Positions 7,987 to 18,317 of a stretch of DNA of 64,000 nucleotides are shown in pieces. Below the pieces are notes generated by a model that was given only the letters and a program-made list of their open reading frames with translations, ran no database searches and was not told where the DNA came from. Where the stretch lies: positions 1 through 64,000 of the forward strand of contig JAEEQW010000007.1 of the NCBI GenBank assembly GCA_016285515.1, read 5' to 3'. The DNA is from Bacteroidales bacterium (GTDB lineage Bacteria; Bacteroidota; Bacteroidia; Bacteroidales; BM520). Position 1 is the stretch's first letter, and every line of letters starts with the position of its first letter. Made by a program: the position numbers and the translations under genes.

Positions 7987-8511
7987 ATGAAAAAACTGTT
8001 ATTAGTATTATTTGCAGCTCTCAGCATGACTGTCGCTGCAAACGCACAGAGCACCGGTGCTGCCGGCAAACATTTGCCATCTGTAAACATTAAAACTATC
8101 GATGGCAAATCATTCAATACCAAGGATATAAAAAATGACGGCAAGCCAATCATAGTCAGCTTTTGGGCTTTATGGTGCAAAAATTGTATAAAGGAACTTA
8201 ATGCTTTCAACGAAGTATATGACGACTGGGCAGAAGAAACCGGCGTCAAAATTTACGCAGTATCAATCGACGATGCACAAAGAAACGCTAACGCAAAAGC
8301 TTTTGCCAATTCCAAAGGCTGGGAGTTTGAAATACTCTCCGACTCAAATCAGGATTTCAAAAGAGCCATGAATGTGGGAGACATCCCTCATCTTTTCATC
8401 CTGAACGGCAAAGGAGAAATAGTATGGCAGCACACCTCTTATAGCGAAGGCGGTGAAGATGAAGTTTACGAGATTCTCAAAAAAGTGGCAAAAGGTGAAA
8501 AAATAAAATAA
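7987..8511 (+). CDS. TlpA-like periplasmic thiol-disulfide oxidoreductase
   Basis: 174 residues. A signal peptide (about 1-20, ending NAQS) leads into a thioredoxin fold of the TlpA/redoxin type: an N-terminal strand-loop (LPSVNIKTIDGKSF), the active site FWALWCKNCIKE with WCxxC cysteines, and a conserved cis-Pro region DIPHLFILN. It probably reduces or relays electrons to disulfides in the periplasm. The next gene starts 4 bases after its stop, so it is cotranscribed with the DUF6029 barrel and the Omp28 lipoprotein. The latter also carries a CxxC pair and is a possible partner. Confidence 0.9.
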   Translation: MKKLLLVLFAALSMTVAANAQSTGAAGKHLPSVNIKTIDGKSFNTKDIKNDGKPIIVSFWALWCKNCIKELNAFNEVYDDWAEETGVKIYAVSIDDAQRNANAKAFANSKGWEFEILSDSNQDFKRAMNVGDIPHLFILNGKGEIVWQHTSYSEGGEDEVYEILKKVAKGEKIK

Positions 8512-8515
8512 CCAC

Positions 8516-10216
8516 ATGAATTTCAAACGTTTATTATTGTCGGTCTTGCTCATAGGGGCAACATCGGCACTCTTCGCACAGAATTTTTACGAAAACGCCA
8601 GCATAAGCGGCAGTCTCAAATATGACGGTCAGTTGTATGTTCCGGATGATGCCATGGGCATCCCCGACTCGACGCTGACAAAACATTTCGGAATGAACGC
8701 CTTCGGGGAATTGGACTATACAGTTGGCAATTTCCGTGCAGGCATGAGATACGAAATGTACACTCCGCCACTCAACGGCTTCGACGAAAAGTCAAAAGGT
8801 TACGGCATACCATTCTTCTACGCCAACTACGCCAACAAATTCTTCGATGTTACAATAGGTGACTTCTACGAACAGTTCGGCAGCGGACTTACACTGCGCA
8901 GCTACCAGGAATGGAACCTCGGTTACGACAATGCCATACGCGGTGCCAAGGTAATCATAATGCCATATAAGGGCATAAGGTTAAAAGCCTTGACAGGCTA
9001 TCAGAGATGGTTTTGGAATGAATATGTCGATATATCAAAATACACCGACAGGGGCTTAGTGTCCGGTTTCGACGGCGACATCCTTTTCAATGATGTCTTC
9101 AACTGGACTTCCGAAACACACATAACTCTCGGCGGAAGTTTCGTTACCAAACACGAAAAATGCACTGCAACCAAATACCTCAATGACACGCTTTATGAGC
9201 TCAAAATGCCGACAGACGTTGCAGCATGGAGCGGTCGAATGAATATCACCCGCGGTGGTTTTGGCCTTTACGGCGAATATGCCTATAAAATCAACAATCC
9301 GTCGGTAATGAACGATTACTCCTACAATCCAGGACAGGCTCTCTTCGTAACCGCATCCTACTCGACGAAAGGTTTCGGAGTGACACTTGCCGCCAAGAGA
9401 ATCGACAACATGTACTTCAAATCGACATATACCACCAGCGACAACGCAATGGACATCAACTTCATACCGCCTCTGAGCAAGCAGCATCACTACAGCCTGC
9501 CTTCACTCTACCCTTACGCTTCACAGCCTAACGGTGAGATGTCACTCAAAGGCAATGTCATCTACACGATTCCAAAGAAGACCAAAATCGGTGGCAAATA
9601 TGGAATGTCAATTGAGGCCGACTTCACAATCATATATGACACAAAGAAGATAGTAATCGATGAATTCCACTATGAATCACCGTTCTTCCAGGTCGGCGAC
9701 AACGAACTTTTCAGAGACTTCAACGTTATCGTCACCAAGAAATTCAGCAAGAGTTGGAAGGCCATCTTCACATATATAAATCTTTACTACGACAAAGACA
9801 GAGTTGAAGGTCACACGATAGGCGAATACGGTGTTGTAAATGCGAACATCGGAATCGCAGATGTAACGTGGAAAATCAATTCCGATAACAGTCTGCGTTT
9901 CGAAGGCCAGGCCCTTTTCGTTGGCAAAAATGACGATGGAATCAAGCAGGATCGTGGTGACTGGGCAACCCTCACATTGGAATACACCCTTCACAACCAG
10001 TGGTTCCTGACTGTTTTGGATGAATGGAACTACGGCAATCCTGAAAAAAGCCAGAGACTTCATTATTATTATGCCTCAATCGGTTTCATTAAAAATGCAA
10101 CCCGTATCGCACTATCATACGGACGTCAGCGTGAAGGTCTGCTTTGCGTCGGCGGCGTATGCAGATACGTTCCGGCTGCATCAGGAGCATCAATATCAAT
10201 CAGCACTTCATTCTAA
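8516..10216 (+). CDS. DUF6029 outer-membrane beta-barrel protein
   Basis: 566 residues. A signal peptide ending LFAQ is followed by alternating amphipathic beta strands rich in aromatics, with the last strand ending SISTSF. The conserved early segment FYANYANKFFDVTIGDFYEQ is characteristic of the Bacteroidetes family DUF6029. It is probably an outer-membrane protein of unknown transport or structural role. It starts 4 bases after the TlpA-like gene and is followed 21 bases later by the Omp28 lipoprotein, so the three form one operon. The linkage suggests a joint envelope function, but this is inference. Confidence 0.85.
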   Translation: MNFKRLLLSVLLIGATSALFAQNFYENASISGSLKYDGQLYVPDDAMGIPDSTLTKHFGMNAFGELDYTVGNFRAGMRYEMYTPPLNGFDEKSKGYGIPFFYANYANKFFDVTIGDFYEQFGSGLTLRSYQEWNLGYDNAIRGAKVIIMPYKGIRLKALTGYQRWFWNEYVDISKYTDRGLVSGFDGDILFNDVFNWTSETHITLGGSFVTKHEKCTATKYLNDTLYELKMPTDVAAWSGRMNITRGGFGLYGEYAYKINNPSVMNDYSYNPGQALFVTASYSTKGFGVTLAAKRIDNMYFKSTYTTSDNAMDINFIPPLSKQHHYSLPSLYPYASQPNGEMSLKGNVIYTIPKKTKIGGKYGMSIEADFTIIYDTKKIVIDEFHYESPFFQVGDNELFRDFNVIVTKKFSKSWKAIFTYINLYYDKDRVEGHTIGEYGVVNANIGIADVTWKINSDNSLRFEGQALFVGKNDDGIKQDRGDWATLTLEYTLHNQWFLTVLDEWNYGNPEKSQRLHYYYASIGFIKNATRIALSYGRQREGLLCVGGVCRYVPAASGASISISTSF

Positions 10217-10237
10217 TATATTAAAAAACAGTGTCTT

Positions 10238-11053
10238 ATGAAAAAAACATTATATCTTCTCCCTTTATTATTAATATTATGTTTTTCAGCGTGCGAGATT
10301 ATTGATCCAGATGATATCTTGACGCCGATAACAGCTGACACTACAACCTACAACGATCAGCGGATAATCCTCCTTGAGGAATATACCGGCAACATGTGTC
10401 CGAACTGCCCTGATGCTGCAGTGGAAGTTGAAAAACTGATGAAGATGTATCCCAACAGAATAGTGGTGATAGCCATCCATTCAGGCGTTTTTGCCAGACC
10501 TATCCCGACAAGGGGCTACACTGCCGATTTCAGAACAACTGTCGGTGATTCACTGACAAACCATTATGGCGTAACTGCATATCCTAACGGCATCATCAAC
10601 CGAGCTTTGACAAACGGCACATATCTGCATGGCTACGGCGAATGGGAATCAATAATCGGCGGACTGGTTGCCGACACAACCCCTGCCAATGCCAGCATAA
10701 CAATCAACGTCACTCCGAATGCTGACGACAGCAGTTACAATGTCATCGTCAACACTGTCACAAAACAATACGGAAGTCTGAAATTATGTGTTTATGTTAC
10801 TGAAGACAATCTAGTCTGCCAGCAGGCATACGGTCAGGAGACCATTCCTGATTACAATCATGGCCACGTGCTGAGATGTTCTCTCAACAATACATGGGGA
10901 GAAACAATAGGCAATGAGTCCAACAAAGCTTACAACTTGTCTGTTGCCGGAACCGGCTGGAATCCTGATAATTTGAATATTGTGGCATTCATCTATGATG
11001 AAACCAACGGAACAGTTATTCAGACGAAACAGGTTAGATGCCCCGCATTATAA
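10238..11053 (+). CDS. Omp28-related lipoprotein
   Basis: 271 residues. The lipobox CFSAC sits at the end of the signal peptide, followed by an acidic EIIDPDD stretch that resembles the Bacteroidetes surface-lipoprotein export signal. A thioredoxin-like domain follows, with EEYTGNMCPNCPDA containing a CPNC pair, then YGVTAYPNGIIN, and a C-terminal beta domain. These are features of the Omp28 family. It is likely an outer-membrane or surface-exposed lipoprotein with a redox-active or structural thioredoxin fold. Last gene of the TlpA-DUF6029-Omp28 operon. It converges on addB, with only 25 bases between. Confidence 0.9.
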   Translation: MKKTLYLLPLLLILCFSACEIIDPDDILTPITADTTTYNDQRIILLEEYTGNMCPNCPDAAVEVEKLMKMYPNRIVVIAIHSGVFARPIPTRGYTADFRTTVGDSLTNHYGVTAYPNGIINRALTNGTYLHGYGEWESIIGGLVADTTPANASITINVTPNADDSSYNVIVNTVTKQYGSLKLCVYVTEDNLVCQQAYGQETIPDYNHGHVLRCSLNNTWGETIGNESNKAYNLSVAGTGWNPDNLNIVAFIYDETNGTVIQTKQVRCPAL

Positions 11054-11078
11054 CCGCCAGGATTGAACCCAAGCCATA

Positions 11079-14000
11079 CTAATCCTTTTTTCCGCACAAC
11101 AAGCGATAATCGCAATATTTGCAATGCTTATCGTTTGTCGTACCCTCAAACGGCTTTTCCGGATTAAAAAGCTCTTCATTCAGAAAGTCCGACAATTTCT
11201 TCTTGAATTCATCGGCACAATCCCTGAAATCAATAAGCATGTCTTGACCAAAAATGATGCGGGCATCATAACTTTCGGCATCATTGCACTGCTTGATGAA
11301 TATTATTGAAGGCATTATGTGCGCATCATCAGCCCATCTGATTTCAGGATACTGAACTGTTTTGCCTTCCATCTCTTCCTTGATTGCCTGCGAATACAGA
11401 AATGTCTGAAGCACATACTTCGGCATCTTGTTCTTTTCCACATCGTACAAGTCATCTATGGATGCAATCTTGGCATCATCCGATTGTTTCCCTCCAGTCT
11501 TGTAATCCACAATGCGAATGGCAGGTCCCGTTCCCTTATAGTTTTCAATATAATCCAACCTGTCAATGATTCCGCCAATAAACAAGTCATGTTCTTCCTC
11601 TTGCAGATTAACTTTCATAATGGAATAATGAAACTTCTCCATCTGCAAAATACGAAATGGAGACAATTTCTTGTCAATCTCTACAAGTCGTTGCAGATAT
11701 TCCACTATAACCTTACGAGCAATGACAAGTTCTCCAACATAATCATTGACTTCGGAGCCTTCACAATCAAATATTTCCTTCCTAAACGCCTCATCCACAG
11801 ACAAATCGACAAGTCCTTGTTTCACCTGCTGTTCCAACAGCTCTTCGGTTATCCGACAATCCGGTGAACCATCTGTAATCTTCGTATAAAAATATTGTGC
11901 TGCGGAATGAAACACAGTGCCGAACTGATTTGGCTGTATGGTGGAACTGATTTCATCCTTGACACGCATTTTTGCAACATTTCTGAAATAAAACTGAAGA
12001 GGACAGTTAAGATAATTATTGATTGACGACAATGACAATAGCCGGATAGCTTTCTGTTTCGTATCCATTTCCACATCAGAAGACTGTTTTTCATAGACTT
12101 TGCCGTTTGCCGAATATAATATGTCTTTAAGAATTTCATTAGTTTTCCCAATCTTCTGAATCTGAGATTCCGCAAAACTATTTTCCGTGCTGAAATCCAG
12201 ATGCGAAGTCTTTATGTCAAAATCCGTTTCTGCCAGCAGTTGACGCATAAAACGCGACATCTCGCACTGTCCCATGTCACTACTCGAAATAGGGAACATA
12301 AGTGTGATATGTTTGGCACGTTGCAGCAGACGGAAAAAGATGTAAGCATAAATGTTGACCTGTTCCTGTTCGGTAGTCAGTCCGAACGGTTGGCGAAGGC
12401 AATACGGCACGAGTGAATTGCTTTGGGCACGTTTAGGCAGAATACCATCGTTGGCGGAAAGCAACAGAATGTTGTCGAAGTCGAGGGAACGAGTTTCTAA
12501 CACGCCCATCACCTGAAGTCCTTCCAACGGCTCCCCATGAAACGGTACGGACTGACTCCTGAGTACCTGCTCAAGAAGACGACATGTGAGTTTACGGCCA
12601 AAATCAAAATTCATGCTGCGCAACTTTTCAATCGCAAGGTGTGTACGATACAGTGCCTCAGCATACAAAGCGAAATAAGGATTGGTCTCATTTTCATTAT
12701 TGTCATCGGACCCAGCAGCCGAATCAGCATCGGGGTCGATACTGGAATCCGCATCCGCTTTAGCTTCATATTCATCACTATATCCGTTGAAATTCTCAAA
12801 TGATGCCAAAACATTCTGGTCAAGATAATCGAGCATGGATTTGCCGTCATCGCCTGCAACGACCTTATTCCACAACGTGTCATCCTTCACGGTGAAAGGA
12901 TGGTTTCGGGTCTTATTGTAAAATGAATAATAAAAAAACCGGTTTACGGGTTCATCATCCGATAATGGTTGCTGTGCCGCCGCATACTGTGTATCCTTGG
13001 ACGGCCGCACACCTTTCAGTTGCAAATCAGACAAAGCGATGATATAACTCAGCACGGGAGTATCGCTCAGTTTATATCCCATAGTAATGTTGATTTTGTC
13101 ATCAGTAAGCACCTCAAGCACCTGGGGAAGCATCGACTCATCGGCAAGGATTACCGCTGTCTTGGTCAAGTCAGATTTATCCTCATGCTGCGTAATCCAC
13201 TGTGGGACATAACGCGATTGTGCATTAACAGAGTCAGTTTTAATATACTGAATATCAACATTATATTGTACATTGTCTATTGATGGCTTATAGGAATTGG
13301 GCATTGTCTTCAAATATTCCCGGATGAACTTGCCGGAATCATAAATCAGATGCGCCAAACCTTCCGAATCGGCAGTAAGTCTATCATCATAATCCCAATA
13401 AAACAACGCAGAGGCACGAGAGTTCACCTCGTCAATGAGTTTGTGTTCCACTTTCGTCAACACGTTGAATCCGACGAAAATATATGTTTTGTCAACATTT
13501 AGCCTGTCAAGGTGATTTTCGACCACATCACGATAAAGCGCGCCTTTATACATCAGGCTGTCCTTCTTCAAGGTTTCTTTAAGTGAAGAGTATATTTCAG
13601 GCATAGCACGCCAAAGTTTGATAAAGCGTTCCTTTGCCTTTTCCTTTTCATCAATTGAGAAATTTCTGAAATAGGTTTTCAATGCTGTTATCTGATCTTC
13701 ACTCAAAAAATCTGAGGTGGCTGAAAGCTGATTCCAATCCTCCATATATTTGAATAGCTGTTTCACATCAACCATCTGATTGTCAATATCATCAAGATCG
13801 TTCATGATAACCTCCCCCCAACCATAGAAATCATCTATAGTTTCATTGGAATTTAAGGCTTTGCAATAACAGTCATACAGTTTGCAAACGCAAGTTATCG
13901 GATCAATTTGCGTGTATGGGGAAAGGCTGAGGAACAGTTCGCTGATTGTCTGATACTGAGGCGCCCATACCGGTTTGTCGCTAATTCCGGCCAATTCCCG

Positions 14001-14117
14001 ATTCAGAAACAAACTTGCACGCTTGTTAGGAAACACCATAACCACATTGGTCATATCATTTTGGAAACGGCTATACATATCCCTTGCCACTTCCTTGAGA
14101 AAACTGCTGTTACTCAT
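11079..14117 (-). CDS. addB: AddB-like PD-(D/E)XK nuclease subunit
   Basis: 1012 residues. The N-terminal half is an inactivated helicase-like region. The C-terminal part holds a RecB-family nuclease with DYKTGG (catalytic Lys) and a preceding GIIDRLDYI. An iron-sulphur staple is visible: Cys705 in YLNCPLQFYF plus CX2CX5C at residues 999, 1002 and 1008, as in AddB. With the adjacent UvrD-type subunit it should form an AddAB/RecBCD-type double-strand-break processing complex in the cytoplasm. Its ATG overlaps the end of the upstream addA by 8 bases, so translation is coupled. The gene ends almost directly at the convergent Omp28 gene. Confidence 0.85.
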   Translation of the reverse strand: MSNSSFLKEVARDMYSRFQNDMTNVVMVFPNKRASLFLNRELAGISDKPVWAPQYQTISELFLSLSPYTQIDPITCVCKLYDCYCKALNSNETIDDFYGWGEVIMNDLDDIDNQMVDVKQLFKYMEDWNQLSATSDFLSEDQITALKTYFRNFSIDEKEKAKERFIKLWRAMPEIYSSLKETLKKDSLMYKGALYRDVVENHLDRLNVDKTYIFVGFNVLTKVEHKLIDEVNSRASALFYWDYDDRLTADSEGLAHLIYDSGKFIREYLKTMPNSYKPSIDNVQYNVDIQYIKTDSVNAQSRYVPQWITQHEDKSDLTKTAVILADESMLPQVLEVLTDDKINITMGYKLSDTPVLSYIIALSDLQLKGVRPSKDTQYAAAQQPLSDDEPVNRFFYYSFYNKTRNHPFTVKDDTLWNKVVAGDDGKSMLDYLDQNVLASFENFNGYSDEYEAKADADSSIDPDADSAAGSDDNNENETNPYFALYAEALYRTHLAIEKLRSMNFDFGRKLTCRLLEQVLRSQSVPFHGEPLEGLQVMGVLETRSLDFDNILLLSANDGILPKRAQSNSLVPYCLRQPFGLTTEQEQVNIYAYIFFRLLQRAKHITLMFPISSSDMGQCEMSRFMRQLLAETDFDIKTSHLDFSTENSFAESQIQKIGKTNEILKDILYSANGKVYEKQSSDVEMDTKQKAIRLLSLSSINNYLNCPLQFYFRNVAKMRVKDEISSTIQPNQFGTVFHSAAQYFYTKITDGSPDCRITEELLEQQVKQGLVDLSVDEAFRKEIFDCEGSEVNDYVGELVIARKVIVEYLQRLVEIDKKLSPFRILQMEKFHYSIMKVNLQEEEHDLFIGGIIDRLDYIENYKGTGPAIRIVDYKTGGKQSDDAKIASIDDLYDVEKNKMPKYVLQTFLYSQAIKEEMEGKTVQYPEIRWADDAHIMPSIIFIKQCNDAESYDARIIFGQDMLIDFRDCADEFKKKLSDFLNEELFNPEKPFEGTTNDKHCKYCDYRLLCGKKD

Positions 14118-17100
14118 TGTTAACTCCTTTCACGTTCTGAATCTGATTGTCATCCAAAAACCACAGATATCCAGTTATTGCTTTGTCTGGGAACATTTGA
14201 TGCATCAGCCTCATATAGCCATAAACTTGTCTCTGATAACTCCTCCATTGCGATTTATTTGCCTTTACCGATTCAAAAGCTGTAAACTTGAAATCCACAA
14301 CGACAATCTGCTTCCCGTCCTTGCTAATCATCACGCGGTCAGGACGATGGACTGCAAGTTTATCACTCTCCTTACTGAGTATGTTCTGCTCATTATAAAC
14401 GACATATTTATCACTGAACCAATCCATTACAACATCCGAGCGAATTCCTGTTTCAAACAAATGGCGAAAATGTTTCTCCTGTTCTTCGGTCAGTTCCTCT
14501 TCCTGACGACATCTGCGGATTGCAGAATCCAAGTCCTCAGAAGTCATAATATTGCAAAGGATTTTATGATACAACGAGCCAAGGTTCATCCTCATGTAAT
14601 TGCCATTGTCATCCTTACTGCAACCGAATTCCCGGGAATCCATACTTTGTCGGAATACAGGCGTGAACATCCTGTCACCAATAGAACAGTGTATCGTTTT
14701 CTTCAGATTCTCCTCTGCATTATCATCCTCGAATTTGGGTTCCATACGACTCTCTGCCGCATCTCGCCCTTGGATTGTCTGTGGTTTTTCAGAAGATAAG
14801 ATACTGTCATATTCAGGCGGACGATTTTGGTTGTCAAATATGTACGTCAAAGATTTTACATCCTTGTAAATTGGTTTGCACGACGATGACAAGACTGAAT
14901 TCAGAGCCTGACTTATCGGAGAAGACGTTGTCAAATCACTTTTTTTGTCATATCCCCAAATGAAGAGTCCTTTTTTTGCTCGCGTACAACCCACATAAAG
15001 CAGATTTATCGCATCCATCATCGTCTGACGCGTTTCTTCCTTCAGTTCATCGGCAAAAATCGAATCAGAAACCATGCTTGTGGAGCCGAAGTCAATTGGA
15101 AGCACCGAAATATCCTGATATGGCTCACCTTTCCCCGCAGTTGGAATCCAATAGATAGAATCCAGCCGGAACCTGCACATCTCCGTATCACATTCAGGCA
15201 TAAACACATAGTCAAAGGCAAGACCTTTTGACTTGTGAATGGTCATAATCTGAAGTGCGTTCTTGTCTGTAGTCGTAATTGCATCACTTGAGAGTGTTTT
15301 GTCCCAATAGTCGAGAAATGAAACCGTGTCGGCAGCATATTTATGTGAATAAGTCATCACCTTGTCAAGAAAAGCCAAAATGTACTCCGACTGGTTAGGG
15401 ATTTCGTCAAGTTTCATACCTTTCACAAGCCTTTCATTCAACTCATACAGCGGCAATTTTCTAAGAGAATCCACATTATTAATTAGAATTTCCGGGAGCA
15501 GTTCATCTGACTTGGTGATTTTGGCAAAGATATCATCATCCTTCATTGTTTTATGAAGAATATCCTTCTGATAATGAAAGGCAAGATACGACTTGGAAAC
15601 GAAGTCGTCTGAATCGTTCATGTAGCGCAGTGCCGCAATAATCATCTGTACAGCCGTTGACGACTTAAATTGGAAAGCATCCGCCGAAACGAGTTTTATG
15701 GACTGGGTCTCACCTTCACTGAACGCATCAATAATTTTGCCGGAAGTTTTGTTGTTGCGGACAAGAACTGTCATCTTACTGTAAGGTATGTTTTTCTCTT
15801 GATGTAAATAGAGCACCTGTCGGCGTAAATCGTCATAATGATTATTTTCGAAATCGGCCTCTGATTTATAGATTTTCACATACACATGACCTTGCGGAGC
15901 TTTGTCCGACTTCTCGGCAGGCAAAAGCTGACGCACCTCACTATACGCATCGGCAATCTGGTTGTCCCCAAAGTCCGACACATAGTCCATCAGACTTGCC
16001 AAACTTGGAAATACATAGTTATTGAAAGCAACAATAATGTTATCGCTGCGGAAATTATATATGAGATTTTTTGCAGAAATCTGATTGGAAAATTCATCGC
16101 GTTTCCCCATATTTTCAAGAATATGCCAGTCACCGTTACGCCAGCGGTAGATGCTTTGTTTCACATCCCCCACTATAAGATTCTGACGGTTGTTGCCGAG
16201 AAGTTCTATCAGCAACGGCCTGAAATTATTCCACTGCTGCCACGATGTATCCTGAAACTCATCCATCATCAGGTGATTGAGCATAGGACCTATCTTTTCG
16301 AAGACAAACTCCGTGTTACCCTCACCATTCATCAAATCGTTAAGCAGCGTACCTGTCTGTGACAGCAGAAGTTGCTGATTTTCAGTATTTATTTCATTAA
16401 CTTCGTTATCAATGGAAGAAAGAAGTCCGAGTTGGTGGATATTTTTCTGTACAAGTTTGGCACTATTGTAACGAATCAGAATTTCAGAATAATCGTCATA
16501 AAAATCCCGGATTATACTGCACAATGCGGTTGCCAGGTTAATTGCCACAACATCATTAAGATAAGAGCTTTTCAGCATCTTTTCAGGAGGTTTGATGCCA
16601 GTTGCGTATGCCGGAATCGTTTTCCCTATAGCATTGAGCTGTCTCGCATTATCAATTCCGGACTTAATCCATCCCAGTTCCCTGCCATTAAATAATTTAT
16701 TGTAAATCAATGAATTATCATCAAGAAACTTCAAAACATTTTCAGAGATTGTCTTAATATTCTTTTCGCAAGTGTTTTTTATGGCGAACAGCTTATCGCG
16801 CATATCCTCTATCAGCTTGGGGTCATCCTCAAGTTCCTTCTGTAACCTCCTGCTATTCTGGCGATAGACCTCCTTACCGAGTTGATTGGAGAAAGTCTGT
16901 AGCAAGTCCGTTATGCTCCATTGAGCTCCTTCATCCACCCTATCACCGACAAAATCCAAAATGCGTTTCTTGAGTTTATCCGATTTTTCATCCTTGTCAG
17001 GGGTAAGTGATGAAATAAGCCTTTCCACGGCCATTTTGCGCACCTCATCATCATTGATTTCAGTACGGATATTTGCCGGAAGACCGAGTTCGTGTGCAAC

Positions 17101-17532
17101 ACCGTTCAGCACACTCTGGAAAAAGGAATCGATGGTGGTGACTTTAAATTGGTCGTAATTATGCAGTATTTCAAGCAATATTTTTTTTGCGTGTTGGCTG
17201 TATCCGTCAATTTCCTCCTCTGTGAAAGAAGCCATACTGTCATTTTTTATTATCTCAGCGATCTTCTTCAGATAGCTGTTAACGTCTTTAGAACGTTCGC
17301 AGGCAGACTGGTTTTTATCATGGATAACGGCAATATTGTAAAGAGTGCCAAGGATACGGTCCTTCATTTCACCCGTAGCCTTCACGGTAAAAGTAACTGC
17401 AAGGATATGCCTGTATTCGTTTGGTGAATTGGCTTTGAGCAACATTGCGATATATTCAGCCACCAAAGTGAATGTCTTTCCCGAGCCCGCAGACGACCTG
17501 TAAACGGTCAGTGGCTTTGTATTTGTAATCAT
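14110..17532 (-). CDS. addA: AddA-like UvrD/RecB helicase-nuclease
   Basis: 1140 residues. Superfamily 1 helicase motifs are in order: Walker A SSAGSGKTF near the N-terminus, DEFQDTS (motif II), VGDVKQSIYRWR (III), TIHKSKGLAF (V) and LLYVGCTRAKKGL (VI). The C-terminus carries a nuclease signature, VVDFKF, followed by a QVYGYMRLM helix. It unwinds and degrades broken DNA ends with the downstream AddB-like partner, feeding recombination. The start lies 20 bases after the ABC ATPase gene, so it appears to share a transcript with a metal/B12-type transporter. This linkage has no obvious functional reason. Confidence 0.9.
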   Translation of the reverse strand: MITNTKPLTVYRSSAGSGKTFTLVAEYIAMLLKANSPNEYRHILAVTFTVKATGEMKDRILGTLYNIAVIHDKNQSACERSKDVNSYLKKIAEIIKNDSMASFTEEEIDGYSQHAKKILLEILHNYDQFKVTTIDSFFQSVLNGVAHELGLPANIRTEINDDEVRKMAVERLISSLTPDKDEKSDKLKKRILDFVGDRVDEGAQWSITDLLQTFSNQLGKEVYRQNSRRLQKELEDDPKLIEDMRDKLFAIKNTCEKNIKTISENVLKFLDDNSLIYNKLFNGRELGWIKSGIDNARQLNAIGKTIPAYATGIKPPEKMLKSSYLNDVVAINLATALCSIIRDFYDDYSEILIRYNSAKLVQKNIHQLGLLSSIDNEVNEINTENQQLLLSQTGTLLNDLMNGEGNTEFVFEKIGPMLNHLMMDEFQDTSWQQWNNFRPLLIELLGNNRQNLIVGDVKQSIYRWRNGDWHILENMGKRDEFSNQISAKNLIYNFRSDNIIVAFNNYVFPSLASLMDYVSDFGDNQIADAYSEVRQLLPAEKSDKAPQGHVYVKIYKSEADFENNHYDDLRRQVLYLHQEKNIPYSKMTVLVRNNKTSGKIIDAFSEGETQSIKLVSADAFQFKSSTAVQMIIAALRYMNDSDDFVSKSYLAFHYQKDILHKTMKDDDIFAKITKSDELLPEILINNVDSLRKLPLYELNERLVKGMKLDEIPNQSEYILAFLDKVMTYSHKYAADTVSFLDYWDKTLSSDAITTTDKNALQIMTIHKSKGLAFDYVFMPECDTEMCRFRLDSIYWIPTAGKGEPYQDISVLPIDFGSTSMVSDSIFADELKEETRQTMMDAINLLYVGCTRAKKGLFIWGYDKKSDLTTSSPISQALNSVLSSSCKPIYKDVKSLTYIFDNQNRPPEYDSILSSEKPQTIQGRDAAESRMEPKFEDDNAEENLKKTIHCSIGDRMFTPVFRQSMDSREFGCSKDDNGNYMRMNLGSLYHKILCNIMTSEDLDSAIRRCRQEEELTEEQEKHFRHLFETGIRSDVVMDWFSDKYVVYNEQNILSKESDKLAVHRPDRVMISKDGKQIVVVDFKFTAFESVKANKSQWRSYQRQVYGYMRLMHQMFPDKAITGYLWFLDDNQIQNVKGVNNE

Positions 17533-17552
17533 ATTATTATTCAGGGTAAACT

Positions 17553-18317
17553 TTATTTTTTATTAATTGCCTTTAGGTATTCTGCCGTTTTTTTATCAAA
17601 CAGTCTCGTAATAAGTTCATCTTCAAACAATTGCTGTGGAGTAACAGAAGAAAACCGACTTTCCTTGTCGAAAATCCAGAGTTTTTCGGCAGTATGTATT
17701 GCCATTTCGAGATTGTGAGTGGAGAGCAGCACACCCTTATTCTGTTTTTGGGTCATATCGAAAAGAAGTTCCATCATCTCAATGCGCGACTGATAGTCGA
17801 GAAACGCCATAGGTTCATCCATGACGACATAAGGGGTCTGTTGTGCCAAAGACTTGGCAATCATGGTTTTCTGTTTTTCCCCATCACTAATCATGTTGAA
17901 CATGGAATTGCTTATCTTTCTGATGCCAATGATGTCGATAGCTTCATCCACGATTTTATAATCGGAATCCTTAAGACTGCCAAACATTCCCGAATAAGGG
18001 TACCTGCCAAAAGCGACCACATCTCTGACTGTAAAGTTTTCTATCGTAGGAGCATTCGACTTCACCACACTTATCAATGATGAAATGCTCTTCTCGTTCA
18101 AGTTGCTGCTATCCTGACCTTCTATACTGACATTTCCGGAAACAGGTTTCTGGAATCCGCATAAAGTCTTTATCAGCGTGGATTTGCCGGAGCCATTCGG
18201 ACCAATCAGCAAGACGAGTTCCCCTCTGTCGAGTGTCGCATTTATGCCTTCCGACACGACACGTTTCACCTTCCTGCCCGACAGGTAGCCTATTTTCAAG
18301 TCTTTAAGTTCTATCAT
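17553..18317 (-). CDS. ABC transporter ATP-binding protein, iron-siderophore/B12 type
   Basis: 254 residues. Walker A is GPNGSGKS. The signature is SDGEKQ in place of the usual LSGGQ. Walker B is YVVMDEP followed by AFLDY, and the switch His lies in STHNLEM. The sequence resembles FecE/FepC/BtuD ATPases that energise uptake of siderophores, haem or cobalamin across the inner membrane. Its start overlaps the stop of the permease gene by 4 bases. The substrate cannot be told. No substrate-binding protein is adjacent, but one lies at 47067-48161. Confidence 0.9.
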   Translation of the reverse strand: MIELKDLKIGYLSGRKVKRVVSEGINATLDRGELVLLIGPNGSGKSTLIKTLCGFQKPVSGNVSIEGQDSSNLNEKSISSLISVVKSNAPTIENFTVRDVVAFGRYPYSGMFGSLKDSDYKIVDEAIDIIGIRKISNSMFNMISDGEKQKTMIAKSLAQQTPYVVMDEPMAFLDYQSRIEMMELLFDMTQKQNKGVLLSTHNLEMAIHTAEKLWIFDKESRFSSVTPQQLFEDELITRLFDKKTAEYLKAINKK

